Shown: one piece after another, positions 20,115 to 30,627 of the stretch
How the letters are laid out: the number at the start of each line of letters is the position of its first letter
Position numbering within the stretch: the first letter of the stretch is position 1
DNA from: Moritella sp. 5
GTDB taxonomy: Bacteria > Pseudomonadota > Gammaproteobacteria > Enterobacterales > Moritellaceae
DNA length: 64,000 nt
Direction: 5' to 3'
Assembly: GCF_018219455.1 (NCBI RefSeq)
Contig: NZ_CP056122.1
Span: 558,001-622,000 of the forward strand
Translations under genes and position numbers: made by a program
Notes under the pieces: generated by a model
Seen by the model: only the letters and a program-made list of their open reading frames with translations
What the model was told of the DNA's origin: nothing
The model's database searches: none

Positions 20115-21251
20115 ATGAATGGTATTTTATTATATTGCCGTCCTGGTTATGAAAAAGAATGTGCCGCTGAAATTCAAGCACGAGCGACTGCCATGGAGGC
20201 GTATGGTTTTGCTAAAGTAACGCTGAATTCGGGTTATGTTGTGTTTGAATGTCACTCTGCTGAAGATGTAGATTCAATAGCGAAAAAATTACCACTCTCA
20301 TCATTGATCTTTGCACGTCAAATGATCGCATTACACGCACGTGTTGATGATATGCCGCTTTACGACCGTGTAAACCCAGTGGTTGCTGCCTGTGACGGTA
20401 TCGAAGCCATGGGCGAGCTACGTGTTGAAATGCCTGATACTAACGAAGGTAAAGAGCTGTCTAAATTTTGCCGTAAGTATACGGTGCCACTTCGTCAATC
20501 GTTACGTAAAGGTGATCACTTATTATCAAAAGAAAATAAAAACCGTCCAGTACTGCACGTATTTTTCATTACGAATACCAGTGTTTATATTGGTTACTCA
20601 TATAGCTTTAATAACTCGCCATTACCTATGGGTATTATGCGCCTTAAGTTCCCTTCGAAAGCACCAAGTCGCTCGACATTGAAACTAGAAGAAGCATTCC
20701 ATACATTTATCCCTGCTGATCAGTGGGATAAACGTATCGGTGGAGCAATGCGTGCGGTTGACTTAGGTGCTTGTCCTGGTGGCTGGACGTATCAGTTAGT
20801 ACAACGAAGCATGTTTGTTGTTGCTATTGATAACGGTGCAATGGCGGATAGCCTAATGGAAACCGGTCAAGTTAAGCACTTCGAAGAAGACGGCTTTAAA
20901 TATGAGCCTGCTAAAACGACGATTGCGTGGACCAACCGTAAATTAAACGGTAATAAGATCAAGGTTCCTGAGAACCCACCAGTTGATATGCTGGTATGTG
21001 ACATGATTGAGAAACCAGAGCGTGTTGCTCGTCTAATGTGCAAATGGTTATTAAATGCATGGTGTAAAGAAGCAATCTTTAACCTTAAACTGCCATTAAA
21101 ACGCCGTTACCATACATTAGAAGATTGTTTAGCTATCTTAGATAAGCAACTTGACGATCGTTTTGTTATTCAAGCTAAGCACCTTTATCATGATCGTGAT
21201 GAAGTGACTGTGCATGTTGCTTGGGCACACTTCATTCCTGAAGACAAATAG
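20115..21251 (+). CDS. rlmM: 23S rRNA (cytidine-2498-2'-O)-methyltransferase RlmM
   Basis: 378 residues. An N-terminal THUMP-like region is followed by a Rossmann methyltransferase with SAM motif DLGACPGGWTYQL at 216-228; catalytic-type residues fall in VCDMIEKP and FNLKLPLKRRYH. It methylates C2498 of 23S rRNA. Order gcvA-rlmM is conserved with enterics. Confidence 0.95.
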   Translation: MNGILLYCRPGYEKECAAEIQARATAMEAYGFAKVTLNSGYVVFECHSAEDVDSIAKKLPLSSLIFARQMIALHARVDDMPLYDRVNPVVAACDGIEAMGELRVEMPDTNEGKELSKFCRKYTVPLRQSLRKGDHLLSKENKNRPVLHVFFITNTSVYIGYSYSFNNSPLPMGIMRLKFPSKAPSRSTLKLEEAFHTFIPADQWDKRIGGAMRAVDLGACPGGWTYQLVQRSMFVVAIDNGAMADSLMETGQVKHFEEDGFKYEPAKTTIAWTNRKLNGNKIKVPENPPVDMLVCDMIEKPERVARLMCKWLLNAWCKEAIFNLKLPLKRRYHTLEDCLAILDKQLDDRFVIQAKHLYHDRDEVTVHVAWAHFIPEDK

Positions 21252-21307
21252 TATAGAGTAATAAAATAAGAAGGAGGGGATACGTCCAGTATGTCCTCTT
21301 ATATACC

Positions 21308-21347
21308 AAGCCATTAAATACCATATCTGTGGTTTATTTAATGGCTT
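21308..21347. terminator. Hairpin between convergent rlmM and the 21350 gene
   Basis: Long stem AAGCCATTAAATA / TATTTAATGGCTT with an inner CCA/TGG, lying between two convergent genes. The U tracts are short on both strands, but position suggests a bidirectional terminator. Confidence 0.6.
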
Positions 21348-21349
21348 TG

Positions 21350-21853
21350 TTATTTAAAACGATAACGAAAATATAATAGTGGATCCTTGCCACGTACTTT
21401 AATTCCAATGATAGCCCCCTCGATATTCATATTATAATAGGCCTCGTGCTGTAGAATGCCGCTTGATTTAATTTTTGTTTTGATGGTGACGCGTTCGTAA
21501 TCAAATAATAAATAAGGACTGCGCTTTAAGCTGTAATGCAAGTTTAAGCTTAGCTTACCAATATCTTTGAGTCTGGGGATAAAGAGGCGAGTAATATCGG
21601 GGTCTATCCACATATTAAGCAGTTGTAATCGCGCGGTATGCTTACGCTTATTTTTGCTTTTTTTGATAACAAACAGCGACTGTTTAAACTCAAATTTTGG
21701 GTTCACGGCTGCTGTTGCCATTAGTTCGGTTTGACTATAGCGGTTAGAAAAATGCCGCTCTGGTATATAGGATCTTAACTGATCTTCTGCCGCAAGAGCG
21801 ATCTCGCTGAATAAACTTATTGAGAATATGATCAAAAGGTTATTATATGCCAT
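21350..21853 (-). CDS. Hypothetical secreted protein, 167 residues
   Basis: I do not recognise this protein. Residues 1-21 form a signal peptide (MAYNNLLIIFSISLFSEIAL, cleavage near ALA-A), predicting a periplasmic or outer-membrane location. The mature part is basic with many beta-prone segments (LSLNLHYSL, YLLFDYERVTIKTKIK) and ends LLYFRYRFK, an aromatic-rich end recalling outer-membrane beta proteins. Reading frame and start are reasonable. It is convergent with rlmM and alone. Possibly lineage-specific. Confidence 0.65.
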   Translation of the reverse strand: MAYNNLLIIFSISLFSEIALAAEDQLRSYIPERHFSNRYSQTELMATAAVNPKFEFKQSLFVIKKSKNKRKHTARLQLLNMWIDPDITRLFIPRLKDIGKLSLNLHYSLKRSPYLLFDYERVTIKTKIKSSGILQHEAYYNMNIEGAIIGIKVRGKDPLLYFRYRFK

Positions 21854-22056
21854 ATATCACCAAAGCTGCTGATGAGACCTTAACTATAGCTTGGTATCGA
21901 CAAATTACTAGCTGTGGGCTTAATTACTCTCTGAAGCGTGTATAGAGCGGTATATAAGGAGGTGGAAGAGGTTATCAGCCGCTTAACATCTGTGATGCTA
22001 AGCAACTGAATTAATTAGTTTGAGTATACCTAACTAATTGTATTTAATAATGCTGC

Positions 22057-23064
22057 TTATAAACGCTCTAAAATTGCTTGAGTAAAGTCTGTTGTACCAT
22101 GCGTACCACCCAGATCTCGCGTTGTTCTATCACCTGACTCAATGACATCGCGCACTGCGTTACGAATATTATTAGCTTCTGTTTTCATTTCTAGGTGTTC
22201 TAGCATCTGGATAGAGGCTAGAATTACGGATGTCGGGTTTGCTAGGTTTTTACCTGCAATGTCAGGTGCACTACCGTGAACAGCTTCGAAAATAGCGATA
22301 TCTTCACCGATATTTGCGCCCGGAGCCATACCAAGACCACCAACGAGACCTGCACATAAGTCAGATAAAATATCACCAAATAAGTTCGTAGTCACGATAA
22401 CATCGAAACGTTCAGGGTACATAACCAGGTTCATGCATGCCGCATCAACGATCATTTCTTCTGATTCGATTTCAGGGTAACGTTTGGCCACTTCACGTGC
22501 AACTTCTAGGAATAGACCTGATGTTGTTTTCAGAATATTGGCTTTATGGATAGCAGTTACTTTTTTACGGTTCTCTGATTTTGCTAGTTCATATGCGGCC
22601 ACACAAATACGTTCTGCACCGGCACGTGTGATGATACTTTTCGCTTCGGCTTCGCTACCATCATCGGCAATAATTTGGCCTGCGCCAGAGTACATACCTT
22701 CGGTATTTTCACGCACAGTAATAATATCGATATTTTCGTAGCGGCTACGTGTACCTTTAAAAGAGACTACTGGGCGCAAGTTAGCGTATAAATTAAAATG
22801 CTTACGTAATGATACATTGATTGACGTAAAGCCTGCACCAACAGGTGTTGTTAACGGACCTTTTAATGCTATCTTGTTCTGTTCAATTAAATCTAATGTT
22901 GCTTTTGGCAGCAGTTCACTTGAAGTTTGTAGTGCAGCAAGACCAGCATCAGCAAAGTCATATGCGAAATTACAGCCAGCCTTATCTAAAATTTGAATTG
23001 CAGACTCAATAATATCCGGACCAATGCCATCACCCGGGATCACTGTAATTCTTCTTTGTGTCAT
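22057..23064 (-). CDS. NAD-dependent isocitrate dehydrogenase (short, homodimer-type)
   Basis: 335 residues, well short of the about 415-residue NADP enzyme of E. coli. It begins with ITVIPGDGIGPDI. The substrate loop SINVSLRKHFNLYANLRP (81-98), TVRENTEGMYSG (116-127) and metal-site NLFGDILSDL are present. Isopropylmalate and tartrate dehydrogenases are close relatives, but the substrate loop and motif set favour isocitrate dehydrogenase of the kind found in Shewanella. It would convert isocitrate to 2-oxoglutarate with NAD. It has no obvious operon partner. Confidence 0.87.
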   Translation of the reverse strand: MTQRRITVIPGDGIGPDIIESAIQILDKAGCNFAYDFADAGLAALQTSSELLPKATLDLIEQNKIALKGPLTTPVGAGFTSINVSLRKHFNLYANLRPVVSFKGTRSRYENIDIITVRENTEGMYSGAGQIIADDGSEAEAKSIITRAGAERICVAAYELAKSENRKKVTAIHKANILKTTSGLFLEVAREVAKRYPEIESEEMIVDAACMNLVMYPERFDVIVTTNLFGDILSDLCAGLVGGLGMAPGANIGEDIAIFEAVHGSAPDIAGKNLANPTSVILASIQMLEHLEMKTEANNIRNAVRDVIESGDRTTRDLGGTHGTTDFTQAILERL

Positions 23065-23294
23065 ACATATTCCTTATTTAATTAGCGTACTTTCAAATGA
23101 AAATGTTTTGTTGCCGTATGGTAACAAAGTATTACCTGATTGTTAATGTAGTTACTGCTGTTATTTTAGTAAATAAAGCGTTTAACTTTGCAGGGGTGCC
23201 ATTTGTTAGACGTAGATATAGAGTTTCACTTTTTTTGTACTATTAACGCTTAGTGCGAATACTCGACTTGTTACTCTAAGCGTCATTTTTATGA

Positions 23295-24074
23295 TTAAGG
23301 CTGATACCGTAAATCTTTTAAATTAAACCCTAATGGAATATCAATTTTGAGCTGCGCTAGCTGCTGGGTGATATAAGCCATTTCTTTATGTGTATCAAGC
23401 TTTTCACGAAGTTTGGGCTTTAGCTCTTCACTCGCATAAATCGCGTCTAAAGTAACATGCTGTGTTAATAATTGGGTGGCTGTTTTAGGTCCAATTCCTG
23501 CAACGCCAGCGAGATGACTACCACTGATCCCTGTTAAGGCCCAGTAGTCGGCAAGTTGCTGTGGTTGTACACCGAATTTATCGTCAATAAAGTTTTGGTC
23601 TAACCAGCGTTTGTTAAAATAATCACGAATTTGAATGTAAGGGTTCAACAGTTGGCAGTAACCCTTATCAGTCGAAATAATGGTGACTTGTTGCTGTCGT
23701 GCTGACATTTTGATGGCGAGTGTTGCAATCAGGTCATCCGCTTCATCTTGTTCTGTTAATAAAGAGTCTACGTTCAAATCCCACAGGTCATCTTGGATTA
23801 AGTTGAGTGCTTGCTGCAAGCTTTCTGGCATCGGCTTACGATTCGCTTTGTAATCGGGGTAGACCTCATGGCGCCAGCCCGTTTGCTCAGCATCAAAGAC
23901 CGCGACGACATGCGTCGGAGCCGTGATCGCTAATAATTTTCGAACTGCTTGCTTAATGGTTTCGCGCGTTGCGCTTATTTGCGCAACCGGATCATTACTT
24001 TGATTTAGTTGTACTGCATGAACTCGACGGATCAGGTTTAACGCATCGATAATTAATAAGTGATTTCTGGCCAT
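23295..24074 (-). CDS. xni: Flap endonuclease Xni (ExoIX)
   Basis: 259 residues, resembling the 5'-nuclease domain of DNA polymerase I. It opens with LLIIDALNLIRR, has the acidic DEADDLIATLA cluster and the helix-hairpin-helix ISGSHLAGVAGIGPKTA. Xni homologues lack one acidic metal site compared with Pol I and act on flapped DNA. It follows ppnN with an 18-bp gap; in E. coli sdaC and sdaB lie between the two. Confidence 0.94.
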   Translation of the reverse strand: MARNHLLIIDALNLIRRVHAVQLNQSNDPVAQISATRETIKQAVRKLLAITAPTHVVAVFDAEQTGWRHEVYPDYKANRKPMPESLQQALNLIQDDLWDLNVDSLLTEQDEADDLIATLAIKMSARQQQVTIISTDKGYCQLLNPYIQIRDYFNKRWLDQNFIDDKFGVQPQQLADYWALTGISGSHLAGVAGIGPKTATQLLTQHVTLDAIYASEELKPKLREKLDTHKEMAYITQQLAQLKIDIPLGFNLKDLRYQP

Positions 24075-24092
24075 ATCCGTGTTTCATCAAAG

Positions 24093-25454
24093 TTAATTGG
24101 GCTTTATTATTTCATAGCAAGGTTCATACTTACTACCTGGAAGTTTCATTCTATTCTGTTTTATGAAATTTTTTAATAAATTGTCCATTAATTGCATTAA
24201 TTTGGGGTCGCCTTGCAATTTAAATGGACCATTTTTTTCAATTGATTTGATCCCTGAGTCTTTAACATTACCCGCGACGATACCGGAAAAGGCTTTTCGC
24301 AGGTTCATTGCTAATACTTCAGGGGCTTGATCAAGGTTGAGGTTTAATGCCGCCATATGCTGGTGGCTTGGAATAAATGGCATTTGAAAATCTAATTCTA
24401 TTTTTAAGCTCCAGTTATATGAATAAGCATCACCAATGGCACGACGATATTCATAGGTTTTATGCATGGCTTGTTTCATTATTTGTGCTGCACTTGCGGC
24501 ATCATCAATAATAATCTGATAGTATTTTTGCGCTTCAAAACCAAGGGTTAAACCGACAAATTCATCAATGGTGGTAAAGTAGTCTTCGCTTTCTTTAGGC
24601 CCGGTCAGTACAATCGGCAACGGCTGTCGTTTATTTTCTGGGTGCATCATGATACCCAGTAAATATAACAGTTCTTCGGCGGTACCAGCACCGCCGGGGA
24701 AAATAATAATACCGTGAGACAGGCGTACAAAGGCTTCTAAACGTTTTTCAATGTCCGGTAAAATGACGAGTTCATTAACGATGGGGTTAGGTGGTTCGGC
24801 TGCTATAATACTGGGTTCGGTTAAGCCAAGATAGCGGCGTTGTTTCACGCGCTGTTTTGCATGGCCAACTGTAGCCCCTTTCATTGGGCCTTCCATTGCG
24901 CCAGGTCCGCAACCCGTGCAAATGTTTATCTCGCGTAAGCCTAATTCATGACCAACGGCTTTCGCATATTCGTATTCCGGTGAGCGGATGGAGTGCCCTC
25001 CCCAGCAAACGACCATGTTTGGATCGGAATCTGATTTGATCACGCGCGCATTACGTAAAATGGAGAATACTTGGTTAGTTAAAAATGAAGATAATTCTTT
25101 TTTGGGGACGGGTTCTTGCTCTATATAACTATTAACATAAAGAATATCGCGTAATACTGAAAATAGGTGCTCTTGAATACCTCGAATAATCTCACCATCG
25201 ACAAACGCTTGTTCTGGGGCGTTATGCAGTTCGAGCTTTACGCCGCGTTCACGTTGTCCAACACTGATATCAAAGCTGCGGAATGCTTTCAAAATTTCAC
25301 TACTGGAATCAGTACGAGAGCCTGAGTTTAATACGGCTAGTGAGCAATTTCGGAATAATAAATATAAATCACTGGTGGCAGTTTGTTGTAGTCGGTCGAC
25401 TTCAAGCTGTGAAAGCAAGTCCATACTGCCAACGGGTTTAATGTGCGTGATCAT
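24093..25454 (-). CDS. ppnN: Pyrimidine/purine nucleotide 5'-monophosphate nucleosidase PpnN
   Basis: 453 residues (YgdH family). The LOG-like Rossmann core holds [14 protein letters not shown] at 181-194 and PGGAGTAEE at 253-261, flanked by N- and C-terminal family-specific domains. PpnN splits nucleoside monophosphates into base and ribose 5-phosphate and is stimulated by (p)ppGpp in E. coli. The next gene downstream is xni, 18 bp away. Confidence 0.95.
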   Translation of the reverse strand: MITHIKPVGSMDLLSQLEVDRLQQTATSDLYLLFRNCSLAVLNSGSRTDSSSEILKAFRSFDISVGQRERGVKLELHNAPEQAFVDGEIIRGIQEHLFSVLRDILYVNSYIEQEPVPKKELSSFLTNQVFSILRNARVIKSDSDPNMVVCWGGHSIRSPEYEYAKAVGHELGLREINICTGCGPGAMEGPMKGATVGHAKQRVKQRRYLGLTEPSIIAAEPPNPIVNELVILPDIEKRLEAFVRLSHGIIIFPGGAGTAEELLYLLGIMMHPENKRQPLPIVLTGPKESEDYFTTIDEFVGLTLGFEAQKYYQIIIDDAASAAQIMKQAMHKTYEYRRAIGDAYSYNWSLKIELDFQMPFIPSHQHMAALNLNLDQAPEVLAMNLRKAFSGIVAGNVKDSGIKSIEKNGPFKLQGDPKLMQLMDNLLKNFIKQNRMKLPGSKYEPCYEIIKPN

Positions 25455-25552
25455 AAGCTAAACTCCATGTCAGATAAGCTGGCATTAAGCACGTATAACC
25501 GATTGATAAAAAATGAATATGGACGTACTTATTACCGCAGGTCTCATTAAGT

Positions 25553-27073
25553 TTAGTTGCTAATGATAACTTTATCTCGTCCTGAGCTTTTTGCTTGATA
25601 CAAGGCTTTATCCGCTCGCTCGAAAGGCTCAACGGTTTCATTGTCTTCTGGTGCAAATTGAGTTGCACCAATTGAGATTGTTATTGAGATTTGTTCGCCT
25701 TTAAATCTAAATGGTATATTTTTAATTGTCTTGCGCAGGTTATCTAAAATTGCTTGTATTTCATGTGGTTCTAAATCGGCAAGTAATACGACAAATTCTT
25801 CACCACCAAAGCGGGCGATAAAATCTTTACTCTTAATCGATTTTTGTAAGGCTCTAGCGACTATTTTAAGGGCTTTGTCTCCCGCAATATGACCAAAGGT
25901 ATCATTGATATTTTTAAAGTGATCAATGTCGATAATCGCGATTGTAGTGTTGGTTTGATAACGTAGCCAACGCTTAAACTCAAGTTTAAAGCGTTCGTCT
26001 AATGCTGTGCGATTGTATACTTGCGTTAAAGAATCAAGGTACAGTTTATGTTGTTGTGCTTCTAAGCGTTGTGTATGTAGTAATGTTTCTTTTTTGAGTT
26101 GCTCAAGTTGGCTCTGAACTGCTTTTATTTGTTGTTCTAATCGAATTTTTTCTTGTAGTAATTGTTCTTGTTGTTGGATACTACTCGAGATGATTTCAAG
26201 CCCTTGTTGAACGTGTAACTTCGTGTCTTCTAAGTTTTCACAAGTACTGATATCTAAGTCTAAAATATCAATTCGCTCTTTTAAATTTTCCAACAAACTC
26301 ATTTGTTTTTTATTTATTTTACTACTATCAACTAATGAGTTATCAAACTTATAAGCGATATTATTGAGTTCTTCGACAATCGCATGTAAAAACGTCTTCG
26401 ATGCTAAGCGTTCTTCACGTGCCCCTTCGATAATATTGTTGATTATCTGCAAACAGATATCAACTAGCTCATGGATTTCGACACCTTGCAATAAACGTTG
26501 GCGAATTTTTTGAAGATTTGAGCCAAACCCACCGGCAAAATCAAGTTCATTGATTAAGCGTTGTAAATCGTCACATATTTTTTTGTGTATGGTTGCCGTT
26601 ACACCGCCATTATTACTGCGATTGTTTTGTAAATTCTTGATTGCGCTCTGGTAAATGCAGAATAGCGATTGTACTTTCGTTTGCAATTCCGCCACTGCAG
26701 TAACTTTGGGCTCTGCTAATAGTAATTGCAACTCGGCGGTGAGTTTTGGATCGTCCTGTAACAAATTAATCAATGATTTAGTGGCTTGAATTGTAGCGCC
26801 ATCACCAATTTTTAAGGTATCGGATAAGATATGTGGTTGTAGCATCACTTGACGCTCAACCTGTTTGATTTGAGTGATAAGATCATTGTCAGACGCACTG
26901 CGTTCAAGAATTGCTTTTAGCTTACTTACTTCAATGTTTAGCTCGGTATCGATACCTCGCGTGGCACCCAGTAAACGATTTATAAATGCTAATAACATGG
27001 CAGTGTTAATTTTAGTGTACCCGCTGGCATCACTTTGCTGTGTTGCTGAGTGCGAATCTTGTGATGTCTGCAT
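25553..27073 (-). CDS. Diguanylate cyclase with a long helical N-terminal region
   Basis: 506 residues. Residues 1-345 are almost wholly helical and lack membrane segments; 300-345 is a Q/E-rich coiled coil. The GGDEF domain spans about 346-506, with DSLTQVYNR at its start and active-site GGEEF at 423-427. The product-inhibition I-site RxxD is changed to K414-S-K-D417. It should make cyclic di-GMP in the cytosol; the N-terminal input is unknown. It is about 100 bp upstream of ppnN on the same strand. Confidence 0.9.
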   Translation of the reverse strand: MQTSQDSHSATQQSDASGYTKINTAMLLAFINRLLGATRGIDTELNIEVSKLKAILERSASDNDLITQIKQVERQVMLQPHILSDTLKIGDGATIQATKSLINLLQDDPKLTAELQLLLAEPKVTAVAELQTKVQSLFCIYQSAIKNLQNNRSNNGGVTATIHKKICDDLQRLINELDFAGGFGSNLQKIRQRLLQGVEIHELVDICLQIINNIIEGAREERLASKTFLHAIVEELNNIAYKFDNSLVDSSKINKKQMSLLENLKERIDILDLDISTCENLEDTKLHVQQGLEIISSSIQQQEQLLQEKIRLEQQIKAVQSQLEQLKKETLLHTQRLEAQQHKLYLDSLTQVYNRTALDERFKLEFKRWLRYQTNTTIAIIDIDHFKNINDTFGHIAGDKALKIVARALQKSIKSKDFIARFGGEEFVVLLADLEPHEIQAILDNLRKTIKNIPFRFKGEQISITISIGATQFAPEDNETVEPFERADKALYQAKSSGRDKVIISN

Positions 27074-27163
27074 GAATACTTTTCACATAAGTTAAATCAA
27101 AGATGAAGATTAGCTTACCACTATATATACATCTATAAAATAGTTTGGTGTTAAAATGTAAGC

Positions 27164-29446
27164 TTACAGCCAATTAATATCATTTTTGTCTGTTGATGAG
27201 GTGACTTTTACTAAGCCTTTTTCAATGGCTTGTTTGGATCTATTCCAGATATCACCATGGAAAAATGCCGGTTGTGTATAGGTCAAGGCACTTAATTTAA
27301 CCCAACTATTTCTCTTATGTTTGCGACTTAACTGGATCGCACCTGACAAAGCTAAGGTGGCAATATTTAACAGTTTTTTACTGTCTATTGCCGTTGGGTA
27401 TTTAAATAAGAAGGGGTGGGAAACCATACCAATCGAAATATCTTTGTCAAAATTAAGCTGGCAATCAAATTGCTCGAACCAGTCTAAGATTCGGTCGGCA
27501 ATGATGGCTGGATCGTAATTTTTGTTTACTTTCTTAATCAATAATAATTGGGTGTCGTTCAACTGGAATAAGCGTTCTGAATCATGTAGTTGATGTTTTA
27601 AATATGCGCCTAATTCCGTTTCTATTTTATTTACTAGTGAAAGGCTGAATTTTTGACGTAAAGGAAGTAAAAAATCGAGACTAATGATTGCGCAGCTATG
27701 TACATTGTTTTGCTTATCTGAATATTCCCAATCAGAATAAAATCGTGCTTCTTGCAGTGGCGTCGGTATATATTGATTCAGACTGTGGATGTTATTCAAG
27801 CCTGTATTTGAATGAATATTGTAGTTATTCTCTAACTGCTCAACATCTTGTTTTTGTAATTTCATTTTTTGCGTATTGATGTAGTACAAATAAAGAATAA
27901 TCAGCATGATTGAAGCAAGTAAGAAAACATTAATCACCAAATTATGTTTTGATTGTTTTAGCTTGAGTACTTGCGCTTGTAATTGGTTTATCTTTTGCGA
28001 TTTTATTTCATTATTTTCTTTGTGTTGATTCGATACGGGAAATGCTTTTTTTGCTTCAAAATGAGAGAGCTTGTTATAACGTATAAACTGCTTATAACTG
28101 TCGAGGGCTTTCGCATATTGATCTGTTTCTTCATAGGCTGTCGCAAGATACAGATAGACGGTTTCAAATTGTTTACTATTGTTTAGTTTACTGGCGAGCG
28201 ATAACGCTTTATTTAAACGTATTAATGCGGTGTCGTAATGTTGTTGTTGAATCGCTAAATTAGCGAGATGTACGAGTGATTCAAGTAATAAATCTGTTTG
28301 ACCATTACTGTAAAACAACTGCTCTGCATTCGATAAATATTGTTCGGCTAAACTATAGTTGCCCATTTGTAAGTAAGTTTTACCCACTTCGAAATAGACT
28401 GCGTTTAATTTGTTTTTCTCATCATACACCTTCAGTAAATCGAGTGCGTTAAAATAATAAACGAGCGATAAGTTATATTCCTTAATTTTACGATGCATAC
28501 TGGCAAGTGCTAATAAAGAATCGGAGAGTTGTAATTTGTTGCCCAGATTTTGATAGTACTGGGCAGATTGATTGGCAAAGCTGATCGCTAATTTAAAGTT
28601 GTCTTGGGCGATATAGGCTTGGCTCATTTTTTTAGTTAGTAGGCCATTGAGGGTATCTTGGTTATCAAGTAGTTTTTGTTGGGCTTTATTGTAAAAATTA
28701 ATCGCTAAGGTTAATTTATTTTGCTGTTGGTAATTATACCCAATTGCGTAAGCAGCCCAAGCGGCATTGTTCGTGAGTGGGGTTTGGACACCATATTGTT
28801 CAGCTTCGCGAAATAGTTGCATTGATTCTTCGTAATTATTGAGTTTTAAAGCAATCTCACCGGAAATAATCTTGAGTGCAAAAGAGCCATTAGCAGTAGG
28901 GTTATAAGTATTGTCATTCATGCTATCGATGACTTTGTTAATAGTTTCTTGTGCAAGTTGGAAATTAGCGAGCGTATTAGATTGTGCTAGAATATGGCTT
29001 TTGATTAATAAACTTTGTTGTTTTAAATGCAGTGGTACGGAATTCGATTTTTCAGCGAGCATTTTATCGAGCGTAACAACGGCTTGACCGATATTATTTG
29101 CATAGAAATAGCAGAGTGCTTTTTGTTGTTTGATGAGCGCAAGATCTGAAGGCGTTACCGATTTTTCTCTGATTTTACTCATACGAGAGACTTCAGTGAT
29201 GATGTCTTGTTTTTGTGTTTGTAAAAATTCATCAATAATTTGAATACATTGATAAGGTTGGCTGTATTGCACAGACTGACTGCGCTTGAGTTCATTCGGT
29301 AAGATCAGCTGATCAAATAAACTGGCAGCTGCAGTCGTGCTAAAGAGAAGAAATACAAGAGCATAAACAAAACGTAAAATCATGTGTTTGATATCGAATA
29401 GAAAGGCTGCTATCACATTCTTATGATCACATGTCCTTATTAACAT
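27164..29446 (-). CDS. TPR-repeat membrane protein with a degenerate GGDEF-like C-terminal domain
   Basis: Up to 760 residues. A hydrophobic signal segment (residues 22-42) precedes a periplasmic region of TPR repeats (about 60-470). A membrane helix lies near 500-520, with a short linker and a C-terminal domain (about 580-745) of GGDEF fold pattern but no GG[DE]EF motif (the equivalent place reads RLFQLNDTQLLLI). It is probably catalytically dead and may bind or sense. The first ATG (29446) has a good AAAGGAAAG site; the ATG at 29383 would put the signal peptide at the N-terminus but lacks a clear site. Next to an active cyclase gene. Confidence 0.82.
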   Translation of the reverse strand: MLIRTCDHKNVIAAFLFDIKHMILRFVYALVFLLFSTTAAASLFDQLILPNELKRSQSVQYSQPYQCIQIIDEFLQTQKQDIITEVSRMSKIREKSVTPSDLALIKQQKALCYFYANNIGQAVVTLDKMLAEKSNSVPLHLKQQSLLIKSHILAQSNTLANFQLAQETINKVIDSMNDNTYNPTANGSFALKIISGEIALKLNNYEESMQLFREAEQYGVQTPLTNNAAWAAYAIGYNYQQQNKLTLAINFYNKAQQKLLDNQDTLNGLLTKKMSQAYIAQDNFKLAISFANQSAQYYQNLGNKLQLSDSLLALASMHRKIKEYNLSLVYYFNALDLLKVYDEKNKLNAVYFEVGKTYLQMGNYSLAEQYLSNAEQLFYSNGQTDLLLESLVHLANLAIQQQHYDTALIRLNKALSLASKLNNSKQFETVYLYLATAYEETDQYAKALDSYKQFIRYNKLSHFEAKKAFPVSNQHKENNEIKSQKINQLQAQVLKLKQSKHNLVINVFLLASIMLIILYLYYINTQKMKLQKQDVEQLENNYNIHSNTGLNNIHSLNQYIPTPLQEARFYSDWEYSDKQNNVHSCAIISLDFLLPLRQKFSLSLVNKIETELGAYLKHQLHDSERLFQLNDTQLLLIKKVNKNYDPAIIADRILDWFEQFDCQLNFDKDISIGMVSHPFLFKYPTAIDSKKLLNIATLALSGAIQLSRKHKRNSWVKLSALTYTQPAFFHGDIWNRSKQAIEKGLVKVTSSTDKNDINWL

Positions 29447-29609
29447 TAGCTTTCCTTTGCTAATTCAGGCCTCCACCTGAGTGAGGTTGGTGCTGTAATC
29501 TTATACTGATAGAAGATTTTATAGTATTGATTGCAGCCTTCAAATACTAAACTATTTTACTGGCTTTGTTAATGACTGGATATTTAAAAAATACCCAGTC
29601 TCGGGCATG

Positions 29610-30464
29610 TTATTGGCGGATTAAGCGAATATTACCTATTTTAGCATTACAATTGGTTCTAAATGGGTTTATGTCCAGCCCGCCTCTGCGGGTATAGCGT
29701 GCATATACAGTTAATTGCTCTGGTTTGCAAAAGTGCATAATGTCCGTAAAAATACGTTCTACGCATTGCTCATGAAACTCATTATGCTGACGAAATGAGA
29801 TTAAATAGCGTAATAAAGCTTCCTGGTCGATTTTATTTCCCTGATAAGCAATATAAACACTGCCCCAATCGGGTTGATTGGTTACGAGGCAATTTGATTT
29901 TAATAAATGGCTGTAAACAACTTCGTTAACAACACTATTGTTGTCTGCTGCGGCGTTGAGCAAGTCGGCATTAAATTCATAATCATCAACATCAATGTCC
30001 AGATGATCAATGCATGTACCTGTTATTTTTGTGATTTGACTTGGCGCTTTATCTAAATCATCAAACATAACCACTTCAATAGGGCCTTGTGCACAGGCTC
30101 CTAAGTCGCGTTGTAGTGTTTCGGTTACTTCTGCTGTAGAGCTAAAACGGGTTTGGTTAAAACTGTTTAAGTAGAGTTTGAATGATTTTGATTCGATTAA
30201 GTTTACTGATGTAGCACAAACTTTAACTTCTGCAACCGCTACGATTGGCTTACCTTTGCTATTTAACCAAGACAGCTCATATAAATTCCATAAGTCGCAA
30301 CCCGTGAAAGGCAATTGATCGGATAATGCAAGATCATCGCGATTTAATTGTCTTGGCACTGGTTGTAACAAGCTAGGTTGGTATTGAGATATGTATTCCG
30401 TTTTTTGCCCTAGGTTTAATTTATCCAGTGCAGTTGAATCTTGGTAACGGTTTGTAATTGTCAT
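29610..30464 (-). CDS. queF: NADPH-dependent 7-cyano-7-deazaguanine reductase, long form
   Basis: 284 residues, the bimodular QueF type. Motif [14 protein letters not shown] starts at 91 and the catalytic cysteine is C192 in [16 protein letters not shown]. It reduces preQ0 to preQ1 in queuosine synthesis. It is divergent from syd, the same pairing as in E. coli. Confidence 0.97.
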   Translation of the reverse strand: MTITNRYQDSTALDKLNLGQKTEYISQYQPSLLQPVPRQLNRDDLALSDQLPFTGCDLWNLYELSWLNSKGKPIVAVAEVKVCATSVNLIESKSFKLYLNSFNQTRFSSTAEVTETLQRDLGACAQGPIEVVMFDDLDKAPSQITKITGTCIDHLDIDVDDYEFNADLLNAAADNNSVVNEVVYSHLLKSNCLVTNQPDWGSVYIAYQGNKIDQEALLRYLISFRQHNEFHEQCVERIFTDIMHFCKPEQLTVYARYTRRGGLDINPFRTNCNAKIGNIRLIRQ

Positions 30465-30627
30465 GGTTTATTCTCATCGGTTAGCGCGTAATATAGCCAA
30501 GCTCCCTCAAGGTGCATATTCAGGTAGTTTGGGTATAGTTAATTTACTTATCAGTGGCGAGATTGTAATAAATTTTACTGCGTAGTGATATGCTATAGCA
30601 GATTTAATCATTTTTATGGGGAATATA

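Noticed and set aside
22013-22039. Terminator after isocitrate dehydrogenase (AATTAGTT/AACTAATT)
   Set aside because: AT-only stem with little stability and no clear U tract; could be chance in AT-rich DNA.
23246-23283. Terminator after xni (ACGCTTAG/CTAAGCGT)
   Set aside because: Eight-base stem with a 22-nt loop and no adjacent U run on the minus strand; too weak to list.
29610-30464. preQ1 riboswitch for queF
   Set aside because: I looked upstream (30465-30627) for a short C-rich pseudoknot aptamer and saw none.
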